A DNA stretch of 64,000 nt from Deltaproteobacteria bacterium (GTDB lineage Bacteria; Myxococcota_A; UBA796; SXON01): contig CANFCK010000003.1 of assembly GCA_947445035.1 (NCBI GenBank), positions 124,001 through 188,000 on the forward strand, given 5' to 3'. A program made the translations under genes and the position numbers. Under the pieces are notes generated by a model, which worked only from the letters and a program-made list of their open reading frames with translations, did no database searches and was not told where the DNA came from. Positions 36,623 to 45,276 of this stretch are shown here, piece by piece. How positions within the stretch are numbered: the stretch's first letter is position 1; each line of letters begins with the position of its first letter.

Positions 36623-37186
36623 TCACCGCCCCTGTTTGCGAACGCACAGGTACCGACCCACCACCCTCCCGAGCGCCGCGCCATCGGCGCGCAGCCGGTC
36701 GGTCACGCTCGGCGCCGTCGGAATGGGGATCGGGCCAATGCGGAAGGTGCCCGGTTCAGTGCCATGCGACACGGCAATTTCCTCGGCGATCTCGCCAGCC
36801 CGGGTGAGTTGCACGGTCAGTCGTACCTCACTGGGGATGCTCACCATCCCAGCGTAGAAGCCCGGCTCGATGTACCCGACCGACGTCGCCACCGTGTGGG
36901 TGCCGGGGCCCCCTGGATCGTCCAGGCCCAGTTCGCATCGGGCCGCCTCAAGGGTCGCGGCTCGGCGATACTCCTCGCTGAACTGACGCTTATCCTCGTT
37001 CCAGGCTGTTTTTTGGTGGTCAGACTTGCGGCCCAGGTACTCAGCCTCGGAGGTCTGCCCCACCGCGAGCCCGTAAAAGGTCGGCCTGGCAAGGTCGACC
37101 CTCGCGACCCCGAGCAGAGGATTGGGTTCCTGCTGGACCACCACATTCCACGGGGGGAAGCAGCCGATGAGGAGCAAGAGCCGCAT
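36623..37186 (-). CDS. Predicted lipoprotein with short signal
   Basis: A 187-residue protein starting MRLLLLIGCF, a very short lipoprotein signal with Cys at residue 9. The mature part has no recognised family; segments such as AVGQTSEAEYLGRKSDHQ and RRAATLEAARCELGLDDPG suggest a mixed fold. It follows the GMC oxidoreductase gene by 12 bases, so it is probably expressed with the redox module and may be its periplasmic or outer-membrane partner. Confidence 0.6.
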   Translation of the reverse strand: MRLLLLIGCFPPWNVVVQQEPNPLLGVARVDLARPTFYGLAVGQTSEAEYLGRKSDHQKTAWNEDKRQFSEEYRRAATLEAARCELGLDDPGGPGTHTVATSVGYIEPGFYAGMVSIPSEVRLTVQLTRAGEIAEEIAVSHGTEPGTFRIGPIPIPTAPSVTDRLRADGAALGRVVGRYLCVRKQGR

Positions 37187-37198
37187 CGGCGTAGGGTA

Positions 37199-38731
37199 TC
37201 ACCCCAGCTGGGCGATTCCACGCGCAAGGATTGTAGCCGTGGCCATGGTCGTGACGCTCGGGTTCACCCCGAGGGACGTGGGGAAAATGCTCGAATCCGC
37301 CAGGTACAAGCCCTCGTACCCGTGCGCCCGCCCGTCAGGACGGATGACGCTGGTCAGCGGATCCGTGCCCATGCGGCAGCTGGACATGGGATGGCTGGCG
37401 TACAGCGTGAAGTCGCGAATCGTCCGCGTCTTCAGCTTCTCCGCAAGCTCCTCCGGGGTGTGGACCCGCCCGACACCGGCAACCGGCGTGTAGAGCCAGT
37501 CAGCGCCGCCGGCCAGGAGCACCTTTGCACTGGCGACCATACCCCCTTTGACCCGCTCCACATCAGCGTCCTGGAAGTCATAGCTCAGCTTGGCGCGACC
37601 ATCGGGCCAGCGCCCGACCGTGCCGCTCGAGTAGTCGGAGATCATCACGAGGAGCCCCGCCAGATGGGGGATGAGCTGCAACGCTTCGGGCGCGGCGATG
37701 CCGAGCGGGGCCAGTCCCAGCAGCGCGACCTCCGGCGGGAGGGAGCTTGAGTGAGGAAGCACCCCGGGCTGGTCCGGAGGATGGAAATAGGCCCCTTGGG
37801 TGGCGCCCTTCCACCAGTTGACCTTGTGCTTGCACACGCCGAAGACCGCGCTTCCGGGATGGGTGTGGAAGCCCTTGCCCACGGCGGGGCCGAGGTTGAC
37901 GCTGGTCCCGTGGAGGAACCGGGGCGTGCCGATGCCGCCGGCGGCGACGATCACCCGGCCGGCCCGAACGGTGACCTTCCCGCCGGCTTCGTGAGTGTCG
38001 GGGTGGAACATCCGCCCGGTCACCCCGACGATCCGCTGCCCCGACACCAAGAAGTCCTCCACCTTGGTGTCGGCTTGGATCCGGGCGCCGTTGGTGACAG
38101 CCTCCGCCAGGAAGTTATGGTTCGTACTGGACTTCCCTCCGGTCGAACACCCGTAGAAGCAGGTGCCGCAGCCAACGCAGCGGGGCGTGTAGCGGGCTAG
38201 GTAGCCGCCCTCGTAGCCGACCGCTTTGGTGCCCCTCACCACGATGTCGCTGTTTTCGCCAGCGATGGCGGGCAGGGTGTCCCAGATGCCCAGGTACTCC
38301 CAGAGCCAGTCGTACACCGGGCGCATGTTCGCCGACGAAAAGCGCCGGTCGTCCAGCATCGGCCCCCAGGAGTCGAGCACCGCGTCGGGGCAACGCCACG
38401 CGATCGCGCTGTTGATGAGCGTGCCCCCGCCCACCCCGCGACCGGCGGCGATCGGCATGAACGCCCGCCCGGTGGCCACCATCGCCCCACCTTCTTGCAT
38501 GTGGTGGCGCATGACCGAGCCCTGATTCGGGCGAAAACGTTCTTCGGGCGGCCCCTCTTCGAGGAGCAGGACCCGGACGCCGACATCCGCCAGGGCTCGC
38601 GCCGCAGCCGCGCCGCCCGGTCCGGTGCCGATGATCGCGACATCGACCTGAACATCCAGGTCCTTCGTCGAAAAGCCGTCAGCCTGAGGAGCCGCGCGCC
38701 ACAAATACCCTTCGCCCGGAGACCAGCGCAT
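37199..38731 (-). CDS. GMC-family oxidoreductase with ferredoxin-like Cys motif
   Basis: A 510-residue FAD enzyme of the glucose-methanol-choline family. The FAD site VAIIGTGPGGAAAARAL lies at about 31-47, GRGVGGGTLINSAI near 94, and the C-terminal ASHPMSSCRMG and GVNPSVTTMATA blocks carry the active-site residues. An unusual CVGCGTCFYGC (CX2CX2CX3C, near residue 185) resembles a cubane-cluster motif; FAD-dependent glucose dehydrogenase catalytic subunits also hold an Fe-S cluster in this region. Its partner, a subunit-3-like protein, is encoded 6 bases upstream. Substrate is unknown; sugar, alcohol and sterol dehydrogenation are all possible. Confidence 0.88.
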   Translation of the reverse strand: MRWSPGEGYLWRAAPQADGFSTKDLDVQVDVAIIGTGPGGAAAARALADVGVRVLLLEEGPPEERFRPNQGSVMRHHMQEGGAMVATGRAFMPIAAGRGVGGGTLINSAIAWRCPDAVLDSWGPMLDDRRFSSANMRPVYDWLWEYLGIWDTLPAIAGENSDIVVRGTKAVGYEGGYLARYTPRCVGCGTCFYGCSTGGKSSTNHNFLAEAVTNGARIQADTKVEDFLVSGQRIVGVTGRMFHPDTHEAGGKVTVRAGRVIVAAGGIGTPRFLHGTSVNLGPAVGKGFHTHPGSAVFGVCKHKVNWWKGATQGAYFHPPDQPGVLPHSSSLPPEVALLGLAPLGIAAPEALQLIPHLAGLLVMISDYSSGTVGRWPDGRAKLSYDFQDADVERVKGGMVASAKVLLAGGADWLYTPVAGVGRVHTPEELAEKLKTRTIRDFTLYASHPMSSCRMGTDPLTSVIRPDGRAHGYEGLYLADSSIFPTSLGVNPSVTTMATATILARGIAQLG

Positions 38732-38737
38732 CAGCCG

Positions 38738-39256
38738 CTACTCGCCATAGCCGCACAGGAACTGTGCTTCGAAGATCGGCGCGATCTTGGGATGGATGGA
38801 GTACGCCGTCGCGACGAAGATGTACACGCTGGCCACCACCCCGCGAAGCTCGGGCAGGCTGCTACCCACCCACGCCGCCAGCACCGCTGCGGACTCGTCC
38901 GGACCGAGCTCGCGGAAGGGTCGACCCAACGTGGCGCGTGGGTATTGATCGAGGGCGTGGAGGCTGGCGCGCAGGAGCTTTCGCTGAAGCGGCGCCATGC
39001 CGTCGAGCACGAAATCGACGTACCGGCCCACGTTGGCTTCACGCCCGCGCAGGGGCAGCAGCGGCGACGGTGGAAAGATGGCGTCGGCCATCGAATCGAC
39101 GAAGTCGAGCTCGTCGCGGCTGAGGTGCAGGGTGGCGCTGTCATGAGGCTGGTCCCACCACGCTTGATAGGCCAGACCGACCGCTGCCGTGCCGACAACC
39201 GCAGCGGCGCTGAGCAGCCCCGCCGCAGCGAGCACATGACGACGGGTGAGACGCAC
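38738..39256 (-). CDS. Gluconate 2-dehydrogenase subunit 3-like protein
   Basis: A 172-residue protein. The N terminus has a twin-arginine-like signal (RLTRRHVLAAAGLLSAAAVVG), after which DELDFVDSMADAIFPPSP is the hallmark of the gluconate 2-dehydrogenase subunit 3 family. Members are small chaperone-like or gamma subunits that carry FAD-GMC dehydrogenases across the membrane by the Tat route. I choose GTG 39256, two bases after the CDGSH stop, since the longer start at 39319 overlaps that gene by 61 bases and displaces the signal. Confidence 0.82.
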   Translation of the reverse strand: MRLTRRHVLAAAGLLSAAAVVGTAAVGLAYQAWWDQPHDSATLHLSRDELDFVDSMADAIFPPSPLLPLRGREANVGRYVDFVLDGMAPLQRKLLRASLHALDQYPRATLGRPFRELGPDESAAVLAAWVGSSLPELRGVVASVYIFVATAYSIHPKIAPIFEAQFLCGYGE

Positions 39257-39258
39257 GT

Positions 39259-39495
39259 TCAGAGCGCGCGATGCGCGCCGTCGCAGAAGGGAGGGTTCTT
39301 GCTCTGCTTGCACTGACACAAATACACGGTCTTCTTCTCAGCGATCTCGAACTTCTGAGGGAAGAGGCCACTGCCCTTGTGGGCACCCGTGCAGAACGGC
39401 TGCGGCTCGGCCTTCCCGCAGGCGCACCAGAAGTACGCCCCCGCTTCGAGCTCGACGGCGGCTGGGACCTTGGCGGCGATGACGGCATCGGACAT
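39259..39495 (-). CDS. Two-motif CDGSH iron-sulfur protein
   Basis: A 78-residue protein carrying two CDGSH-type sites, each expected to bind a [2Fe-2S] cluster by three Cys and one His: CACGKAEPQPFCTGAH near residue 25 and CQCKQSKNPPFCDGAH near residue 60. Tandem-motif CDGSH proteins are small redox or cluster-transfer proteins. ATG 39495 (MSDAVIAAK) gives the normal compact size; longer starts run into non-coding sequence. It heads the operon with the subunit-3 and GMC genes, suggesting a redox role, although no export signal is seen. Confidence 0.9.
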   Translation of the reverse strand: MSDAVIAAKVPAAVELEAGAYFWCACGKAEPQPFCTGAHKGSGLFPQKFEIAEKKTVYLCQCKQSKNPPFCDGAHRAL

Positions 39496-39586
39496 GGCGA
39501 CTCCGGGGTAGCTGCCCAAGTAGCTCGTTTCCGCCTGCGCCACGGCCGGAGGTTTGATATCCGTCGCCCCCGTTGACGAGGCTACC

Positions 39587-42500
39587 GTGCCCGAGCTGTA
39601 CCCCCGCGTGGAGTCCTGGATCGATTGGATCCGGATGGAACACGACATGCAAGATTTGTGGACGCGCGAACACATCTTCGAGCGTTTGCGTGAGCAGAAC
39701 AAAGCGGGGGAGCCATGGTCCTTCATCGACGGTCCGATCACCGCGAACAACCCGATGGGCGTACACCACGCCTGGGGCCGGTCACTCAAGGACCTCTATT
39801 GTCGGTACTGGGCGATGAACGGACGGAAGCTCCGCTATCAGAACGGTTTCGACTGCCAGGGCCTGTGGGTCGAAGTCGAGGTCGAGAAAGAACTCGGCTT
39901 CAAGAGCAAGCGCGATATCGCCGCCTTTGGTTTAGATAAGTTCGTAAAGGCGTGCAAGGAGCGGGTGCTGACCTTCGCGGCCCGGCAGACCCAGCAGAGC
40001 ATCCGCCTGGGCCAGTGGATGGACTGGGACGACCCGGCGCTGCTCCTGCAACTCCGTGACGGCCTGCGCGATGGAACCCCAGAGCTGACCGTCACCGCGA
40101 CCAACGGGCGCACGCTCACCGGCACGCCCGAAGCCCTGATCGGCAAGCTCGGCACCGCCGAGATGGGTGGCAGCTACTTCACCTTCTCGAACGAGAATAA
40201 CTACACCATCTGGTCCTTCCTGAAGAAGTGCCACACCGGAGGACACCTTCGCCGGGGCAACGACGTGATGCCGTGGTGCTGCCGGTGCGGGACCGGGCTC
40301 TCCCAGATGGAGGTCGCGGAGGGACGAAAAATCGTCGAACACGTCTCGACCTACGTTCGTTTTCCTCTACATGGTCGCGACAAAGAGGCGCTCCTGGTCT
40401 GGACGACCACGCCCTGGACACTTTCCAGCAACGTCGCGGCCGCGGTGAATCCCGAGCTCGAATACCTGAAGGTGTCTCACCAGGGATGGACGTTGTACGT
40501 CAGCAAGGGCGCGTATGAACGGGCGCGGGAACGCAACCTGGAAGCGGGCTCCGACAAGAAGAGCTTCAAACTTCCGAGCGTGGAGAAGTTGCTCAAGGGC
40601 GTGGGCGAGGCCCAAATCGTCGGCAGCGTGAAGGGTTCGGAGCTGGTGGGGATGACCTACGACGGCCCCTACGATCACCTTCCCGCCCAGTCCCTGGAGC
40701 GAGACATCGGCAAAACCGGCCGTCGTGCGAGCGCGATCCAGTGTCACCGCGTGCTGGCCTGGGCCATGGTCAGCGACAGCGAAGGCACCGGCATCGTCCA
40801 CATCGCGCCCGGCTGCGGCGCGGAGGACGCAGAGCTCGGAAAGCACGAGCAGATCGTGGCGATCGCCCCCCTCTCCGAGATCGGGGAGTACGGCGAGGGC
40901 TTCGGCGAGCTGAGTGGCCGTCACGTTCTGACAGTCGGGGACGACATCGTCAACGACCTCAAGGCGCGCGGCGTGCTGGTGGTGCGCGAGCGCTACCCCC
41001 ACGTCTACCCCCACTGCTGGCGTTGTAAGGAAGAGCTGGTCTTCCGACTCGTCGACGAGTGGTTCATCGACATGGGCTGGCGCGACCGGATCAAGGCCCT
41101 TGTCCCCCAGATCCGCTGGATCCCCGGCGAGGGCCAGGCCCGCGAATTGGACTGGCTGCGCAACATGGGCGACTGGATGATCTCCAAGAAGCGCTTCTGG
41201 GGACTGGCGCTGCCAATCTGGGTGTGCCGAGGGTGCGAACGCTTCGATATTATCGGCTCAGAAGACGAATTGCGCGCCCGCGCGACCAGTGGCTGGGACA
41301 GCTTTGCGGGGCACGCGCCCCATCGACCCCACATCGACGCGGTGACCATCGGGTGCCCGCATTGTGGGGACACCATGGATCGCGTGCCAGACGTCGGAAA
41401 TCCATGGTTGGATGCAGGTATCGTCCCCTACAGCACCCTCGGTTACACCACCGACCGCGCCCACTGGGACACGTGGTTTCCCGCGCAGTTGGTGCTGGAG
41501 TGCTTCCCCGGTCAGTTCCGCAACTGGTTCTACGCGCTGCTGTCGATGAGCGCGATGATGTCGGATCGGCCTCCTTTTATGACGCTTCTCGGCCACGGGC
41601 TGGTGCGCGACGAGAAGGGCGAAGAGATGCACAAGAGCAAGGGCAACGCCATCTGGTTTGACGACGCCGCCGAACAGTTCGGCGCCGATTCGATGCGCTG
41701 GCTGTACGCCCGGCAGGACCCAGTCCAGAACCTGAGCTTTGGTGAGGGTCCCCTCCGCGATGTGCGCGGCGGATTCCTGAACCAACTCTGGAACACCCAT
41801 GCCTTCTTCGTGAACTACGCGCGGCTGGCCGGCTACTCGCCATCGGTAGCCCCGATCCCCTTCGCACAACGGCCGGACTTCGACCGGTGGATCCTCACGG
41901 AGCTCCAGAACACCATCGCCACCTACCGAAGCGCAGTCGAGTCCTTCGAACACCACCTCGCGGCGCGAGAGCTCGAACGTTTCGTCGAGAGCCTGTCGAA
42001 CTGGTACGTCCGCCACAACCGCAAACGTTTCCGCGCCGACGTCGCCGATGGGCAGTCCGCGTTTGAGACCCTGGACTCGTGTTTGGGGACCGTGATTCGG
42101 CTCCTTGCCCCGATGTTGCCGTTCACCGCCGAGAAGTTGTGGCAGAACACCATGACCGGCGGCCGGCCCGAAACGGCGGCCAGCGTCCACTTGACGGCGA
42201 TGCCCGTCGCGGATTCGGCCCAAATTGACGCGGTGCTAGCGGAAGACATGCGCGCCCTCGTTCGCTACACCTCGTTGGCGATCGCCGCCCGGGACGCGGC
42301 GAAACTCAAGCTCCGGCAGCCGCTCCAAAGATTGAGCGTTGGCACCACGACGGAACAGGAGCGGCGCGCGTTGAGTCGTTTCGCCGAGATGCTCACCGAC
42401 GAGCTCAACGTGAAGGAGCTGGAGCTCCATCCGGTCGGCACCCCGAGCCCCCTCGGCTGGGTGGTCAAGCCCAACTTCAAGGCGCTCGGCGCCAAAGCCG

Positions 42501-42973
42501 GCGATCGAATGGGGGAAGTGGTCAGGGCGATTCAGGTGCACCAGGCGCAGCTCGCCGTCGATCTCCAAAAGAGCGACACCGTCAATGTCGCGGGCTTCGA
42601 CGAGCCTTTCCGGCGTGCAGACTTCCTCATCCAACTCGTGCAACCGGAGGGGCTGTCCGCGGCCGAGGACCGAGGGCCGTGGTGCGCGGTGACGACAGAG
42701 ATCACCCACCCCCTTGCGATCGAAGGCCTCATGCGCGACGTGCTCAGGCGGCTGATGGCGCTGCGCAAGGAGCAGGGCCTGGAGATCTCCGACCGGGTGA
42801 CGATCGACTGGGACAGCGATGACAACGACGTCGCAGAGGCGATGGGCACCTGGGGCGCAGGGCTGTCCGACGATCTCCAGTGCGACCGCCTTTCGCGGGT
42901 GGTGGGACTGGACACACCGCCGCTGGAGCTCGGCGCGCGCACGCTCCGCGCGCGCATGGTCGCGACCGCGTGA
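39587..42973 (+). CDS. ileS: Isoleucyl-tRNA synthetase, MHKSKGN-type
   Basis: A 1,128-residue class I aminoacyl-tRNA synthetase charging tRNA-Ile. The HIGH region is PMGVHHAWGRS near residue 58, and the KMSKS loop reads EMHKSKGN near 680, a variant shared with a distinct IleRS subgroup. Zinc-like Cys sites include WCCRCG and HCWRCKEEL. The editing domain lies in between and the anticodon-binding domain follows (about 750-1000). Start GTG 39587 has GAGG 5 bases upstream; TTG 39554 is possible but its GGAGG is too close. The stop overlaps the radical SAM start (GTGA). Confidence 0.93.
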   Translation: MPELYPRVESWIDWIRMEHDMQDLWTREHIFERLREQNKAGEPWSFIDGPITANNPMGVHHAWGRSLKDLYCRYWAMNGRKLRYQNGFDCQGLWVEVEVEKELGFKSKRDIAAFGLDKFVKACKERVLTFAARQTQQSIRLGQWMDWDDPALLLQLRDGLRDGTPELTVTATNGRTLTGTPEALIGKLGTAEMGGSYFTFSNENNYTIWSFLKKCHTGGHLRRGNDVMPWCCRCGTGLSQMEVAEGRKIVEHVSTYVRFPLHGRDKEALLVWTTTPWTLSSNVAAAVNPELEYLKVSHQGWTLYVSKGAYERARERNLEAGSDKKSFKLPSVEKLLKGVGEAQIVGSVKGSELVGMTYDGPYDHLPAQSLERDIGKTGRRASAIQCHRVLAWAMVSDSEGTGIVHIAPGCGAEDAELGKHEQIVAIAPLSEIGEYGEGFGELSGRHVLTVGDDIVNDLKARGVLVVRERYPHVYPHCWRCKEELVFRLVDEWFIDMGWRDRIKALVPQIRWIPGEGQARELDWLRNMGDWMISKKRFWGLALPIWVCRGCERFDIIGSEDELRARATSGWDSFAGHAPHRPHIDAVTIGCPHCGDTMDRVPDVGNPWLDAGIVPYSTLGYTTDRAHWDTWFPAQLVLECFPGQFRNWFYALLSMSAMMSDRPPFMTLLGHGLVRDEKGEEMHKSKGNAIWFDDAAEQFGADSMRWLYARQDPVQNLSFGEGPLRDVRGGFLNQLWNTHAFFVNYARLAGYSPSVAPIPFAQRPDFDRWILTELQNTIATYRSAVESFEHHLAARELERFVESLSNWYVRHNRKRFRADVADGQSAFETLDSCLGTVIRLLAPMLPFTAEKLWQNTMTGGRPETAASVHLTAMPVADSAQIDAVLAEDMRALVRYTSLAIAARDAAKLKLRQPLQRLSVGTTTEQERRALSRFAEMLTDELNVKELELHPVGTPSPLGWVVKPNFKALGAKAGDRMGEVVRAIQVHQAQLAVDLQKSDTVNVAGFDEPFRRADFLIQLVQPEGLSAAEDRGPWCAVTTEITHPLAIEGLMRDVLRRLMALRKEQGLEISDRVTIDWDSDDNDVAEAMGTWGAGLSDDLQCDRLSRVVGLDTPPLELGARTLRARMVATA

Positions 42974-43806
42974 CTCCCACGCGACAGCTCACCTTCGCCG
43001 ATCACCGGCGCGAGCTCGGCACCAATCGTTACATCTACGCAGTCGTGTCGCGACGTGCGGGCGGACTCAGCATCGGCGTCAACCTCAATCCGGACAAGGT
43101 GTGCAACTTCGCCTGTCCTTACTGCCAGGTTAATCGGACCGTGCCGGGGCGGGAGGCCCGCGTCGATATTTCACAACTCGAAGCTGAGCTTCGCGACCTG
43201 TGCGAGCGCGTGGCGGCCGGCAGCCTTTGGAGCACACCGCCCTTCGACACCGCCGCCCCGGCGCACCGCCGCGTCGTCGACATCGCGTTTGCCGGCGACG
43301 GGGAGCCGACGACACCCCCCGAGTTTCCGGCCGCTGCCGTTGCCGTCCGACGCGTCCGCGACGCCCTGCTCCCTGGCACGCCCATCCGCCTGCTCACCAA
43401 CGCCACCATGCTGCACCGCGCACGGGTGCGCGCGGCGCTGGCGGACATCGACGACCTGTGGTGCAAGCTCGACGCCGGCACCGCGGAGTGGTTCGCGCGC
43501 GTGGACGGCACCCGCTTCCCTTACGCGCGGCTCTTGAAGAACCTGACCGTGCTGGCTGCCGAACGACCCATCGTCATCCAAGCGATGTTCTGCTCGCTCG
43601 ACGGCGACGGACCCGGTGATGAGGAGATCGCGGCGTGGGTCAGCCGGCTCCGTCACATCGGCACCACCGGCACGATCGCGGAGGTGCAGGTCTACACCGT
43701 GGCGCGGAAGCCGGCGGACGACGCGGTGGCGCCGCTTTCCCACGAGCGGCTCCTGGTGATCGCACAGGCGGCCACGGCGGCGGGTTTTGCGGCAAAGGTT
43801 GTTTGA
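42970..43806 (+). CDS. Radical SAM protein (COG0731-like)
   Basis: A 278-residue radical SAM enzyme. The SAM-cluster motif CNFACPYC lies near residue 46 within GVNLNPDKVCNFACPYCQVN, a block typical of the COG0731 group related to wybutosine-type Fe-S oxidoreductases. A GEP-type segment (IAFAGDGEPTTPPEF) and a late VQVYTVARKP strand complete the barrel. No SPASM domain is seen. Substrate is unknown; tRNA or protein modification are possibilities. It starts at GTG 42970, overlapping the ileS stop by 4 bases, so it is co-translated with ileS. Confidence 0.88.
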   Translation: MTPTRQLTFADHRRELGTNRYIYAVVSRRAGGLSIGVNLNPDKVCNFACPYCQVNRTVPGREARVDISQLEAELRDLCERVAAGSLWSTPPFDTAAPAHRRVVDIAFAGDGEPTTPPEFPAAAVAVRRVRDALLPGTPIRLLTNATMLHRARVRAALADIDDLWCKLDAGTAEWFARVDGTRFPYARLLKNLTVLAAERPIVIQAMFCSLDGDGPGDEEIAAWVSRLRHIGTTGTIAEVQVYTVARKPADDAVAPLSHERLLVIAQAATAAGFAAKVV

Positions 43807-43824
43807 GCGAGGTAGGGAGGGGGG

Positions 43825-45267
43825 ATGTTGTGGCTTCTCGCGGCGTGCGTTGGGAGCGGATCGACGCCCGACGACGCGGCGCTGCCGATCACCGGGCTGG
43901 CGCTGACCATCGATGCCGTGCTTCCGACGGTCGTTCACGCAGCCTGGGATGTCGGCCCCACGGGCGAGACATGGCTCGAATACGGCGAAAACCCAGAGGA
44001 CCTACGCCGACGAACGGCTCCGGCCCTTGGGACGACCGCCACGGCCGCAGCGCTCGCCGAGGGCCGGAATTGGTACTTCCGTGCCGCCGCAACCGACGCC
44101 GACGGCGCCCGCTGGCAGTCCGACTCGGTGTCCATCGGCATCGCGAACGCTCCGGCCGCGCTGCCCCGGTTCACCGTCAGCGACGTGTCCGACGCGGATG
44201 TAGACCCTGACGCACTGGTGTTCACGTCCTTGCTCCAGGAAGGAACCAGCTGGGTCGTCGGGCTCGACCGCCAGGGCGACTACGTTTGGTGGTGGCAGTC
44301 CGACGGGAACATCGAGGTCGACTCCGTGCACGCCGCCGCCGACGGCCAGGGGCTGATCTTCACCCACTTTCGCCAGGTCGAACGCCCCTACGCCGGAGTC
44401 GTCAGCGTCCGGTTCGACGGATCGGCATGGGCGACCACCTGGGCGGCCGACGGCCACCACGACGCGGTGCAACTCCCCGGCGGCGAGATCGCCTACATCG
44501 CCGCGCAGCGCGCGGACGCCGTCCCACTGGAGGACGGAACCACGGCGGACCTCGCCAGTGACCGGCTGCAGGTCGTCGCCCAAGGTGCGACGAGCGCCGA
44601 CAGTCCTGAAACCGTGTTCAGCTTTCTCGACGACTACGCACACCAACCCTGGCGGGTCTGCTCCCATTTTGACGACGAGACCCCAGGCGGCGGTCTGAAC
44701 TACACCCACGCCAACTCGGTCATGGTCGATCCCGACCGCGACAGCCTGCTCATTCAATCGAAGAACATCGACGCGCTGATCGCCGTGGACCGCGAGTCGG
44801 GAGCCATCCTGTGGCAGGCCGGCGGGCGATACGGCGACGTGACCGACGTGGACGGCGACGTCATCCCCGATGGCGAGGACACATGGATGGTGGAGGGACC
44901 GAACCGGACGTGGTGGAGTCACGGACACATGTCCCACTTCTGGGGAGACGGCTTCGCGATGTTCGACAACGGCTACCACCATCCGGATCAGGTGTCGCGC
45001 GCGGTGGCCTATGCTCTCGATCAGGACGCGCGGACCCTCGAAAAGGTGTGGGAGTTCCGCTCCGAGACCGACAGCTTCAATCCCCTGCTTGGCGACGTAC
45101 GCCGGCTCAGCAGCGGCAACTACTTGGTTTCTTGGACGATCCAGGGCATGATCACGGAGGTCACGGCGGACATGCGCGTGGTCTGGCGGGCCTCGGCCTC
45201 ACTCGGCGCCGCAACCGGACGCTTGGTCTACGTGACGGACGTCTACGGCCGAACACCCCCCCAATAA
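43825..45267 (+). CDS. Arylsulfotransferase (ASST)-like lipoprotein
   Basis: A 480-residue protein with a very short lipoprotein signal (MLWLLAAC, Cys at 8). Residues about 20-110 look like a fibronectin-III-type domain; about 115-480 form a beta-propeller like PF05935 aryl-sulfate sulfotransferases. Propeller His residues occur in WAADGHHDAVQLPGGE, YTHANSVMVDP and WSHGHMSHFWGDGF, where the family has its catalytic and substrate His. It probably acts at the cell surface or periplasm; sulfotransfer itself is unproven. AGGGAGG just before ATG 43825 supports the start. Confidence 0.8.
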   Translation: MLWLLAACVGSGSTPDDAALPITGLALTIDAVLPTVVHAAWDVGPTGETWLEYGENPEDLRRRTAPALGTTATAAALAEGRNWYFRAAATDADGARWQSDSVSIGIANAPAALPRFTVSDVSDADVDPDALVFTSLLQEGTSWVVGLDRQGDYVWWWQSDGNIEVDSVHAAADGQGLIFTHFRQVERPYAGVVSVRFDGSAWATTWAADGHHDAVQLPGGEIAYIAAQRADAVPLEDGTTADLASDRLQVVAQGATSADSPETVFSFLDDYAHQPWRVCSHFDDETPGGGLNYTHANSVMVDPDRDSLLIQSKNIDALIAVDRESGAILWQAGGRYGDVTDVDGDVIPDGEDTWMVEGPNRTWWSHGHMSHFWGDGFAMFDNGYHHPDQVSRAVAYALDQDARTLEKVWEFRSETDSFNPLLGDVRRLSSGNYLVSWTIQGMITEVTADMRVVWRASASLGAATGRLVYVTDVYGRTPPQ

Positions 45268-45276
45268 CCACCGCCC

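Noticed and set aside
39319..39495. Longer N terminus (from 39319) for the subunit-3-like protein
   Set aside because: It would overlap the CDGSH gene by 61 bases and move the twin-Arg signal inward; GTG 39256 fits better.
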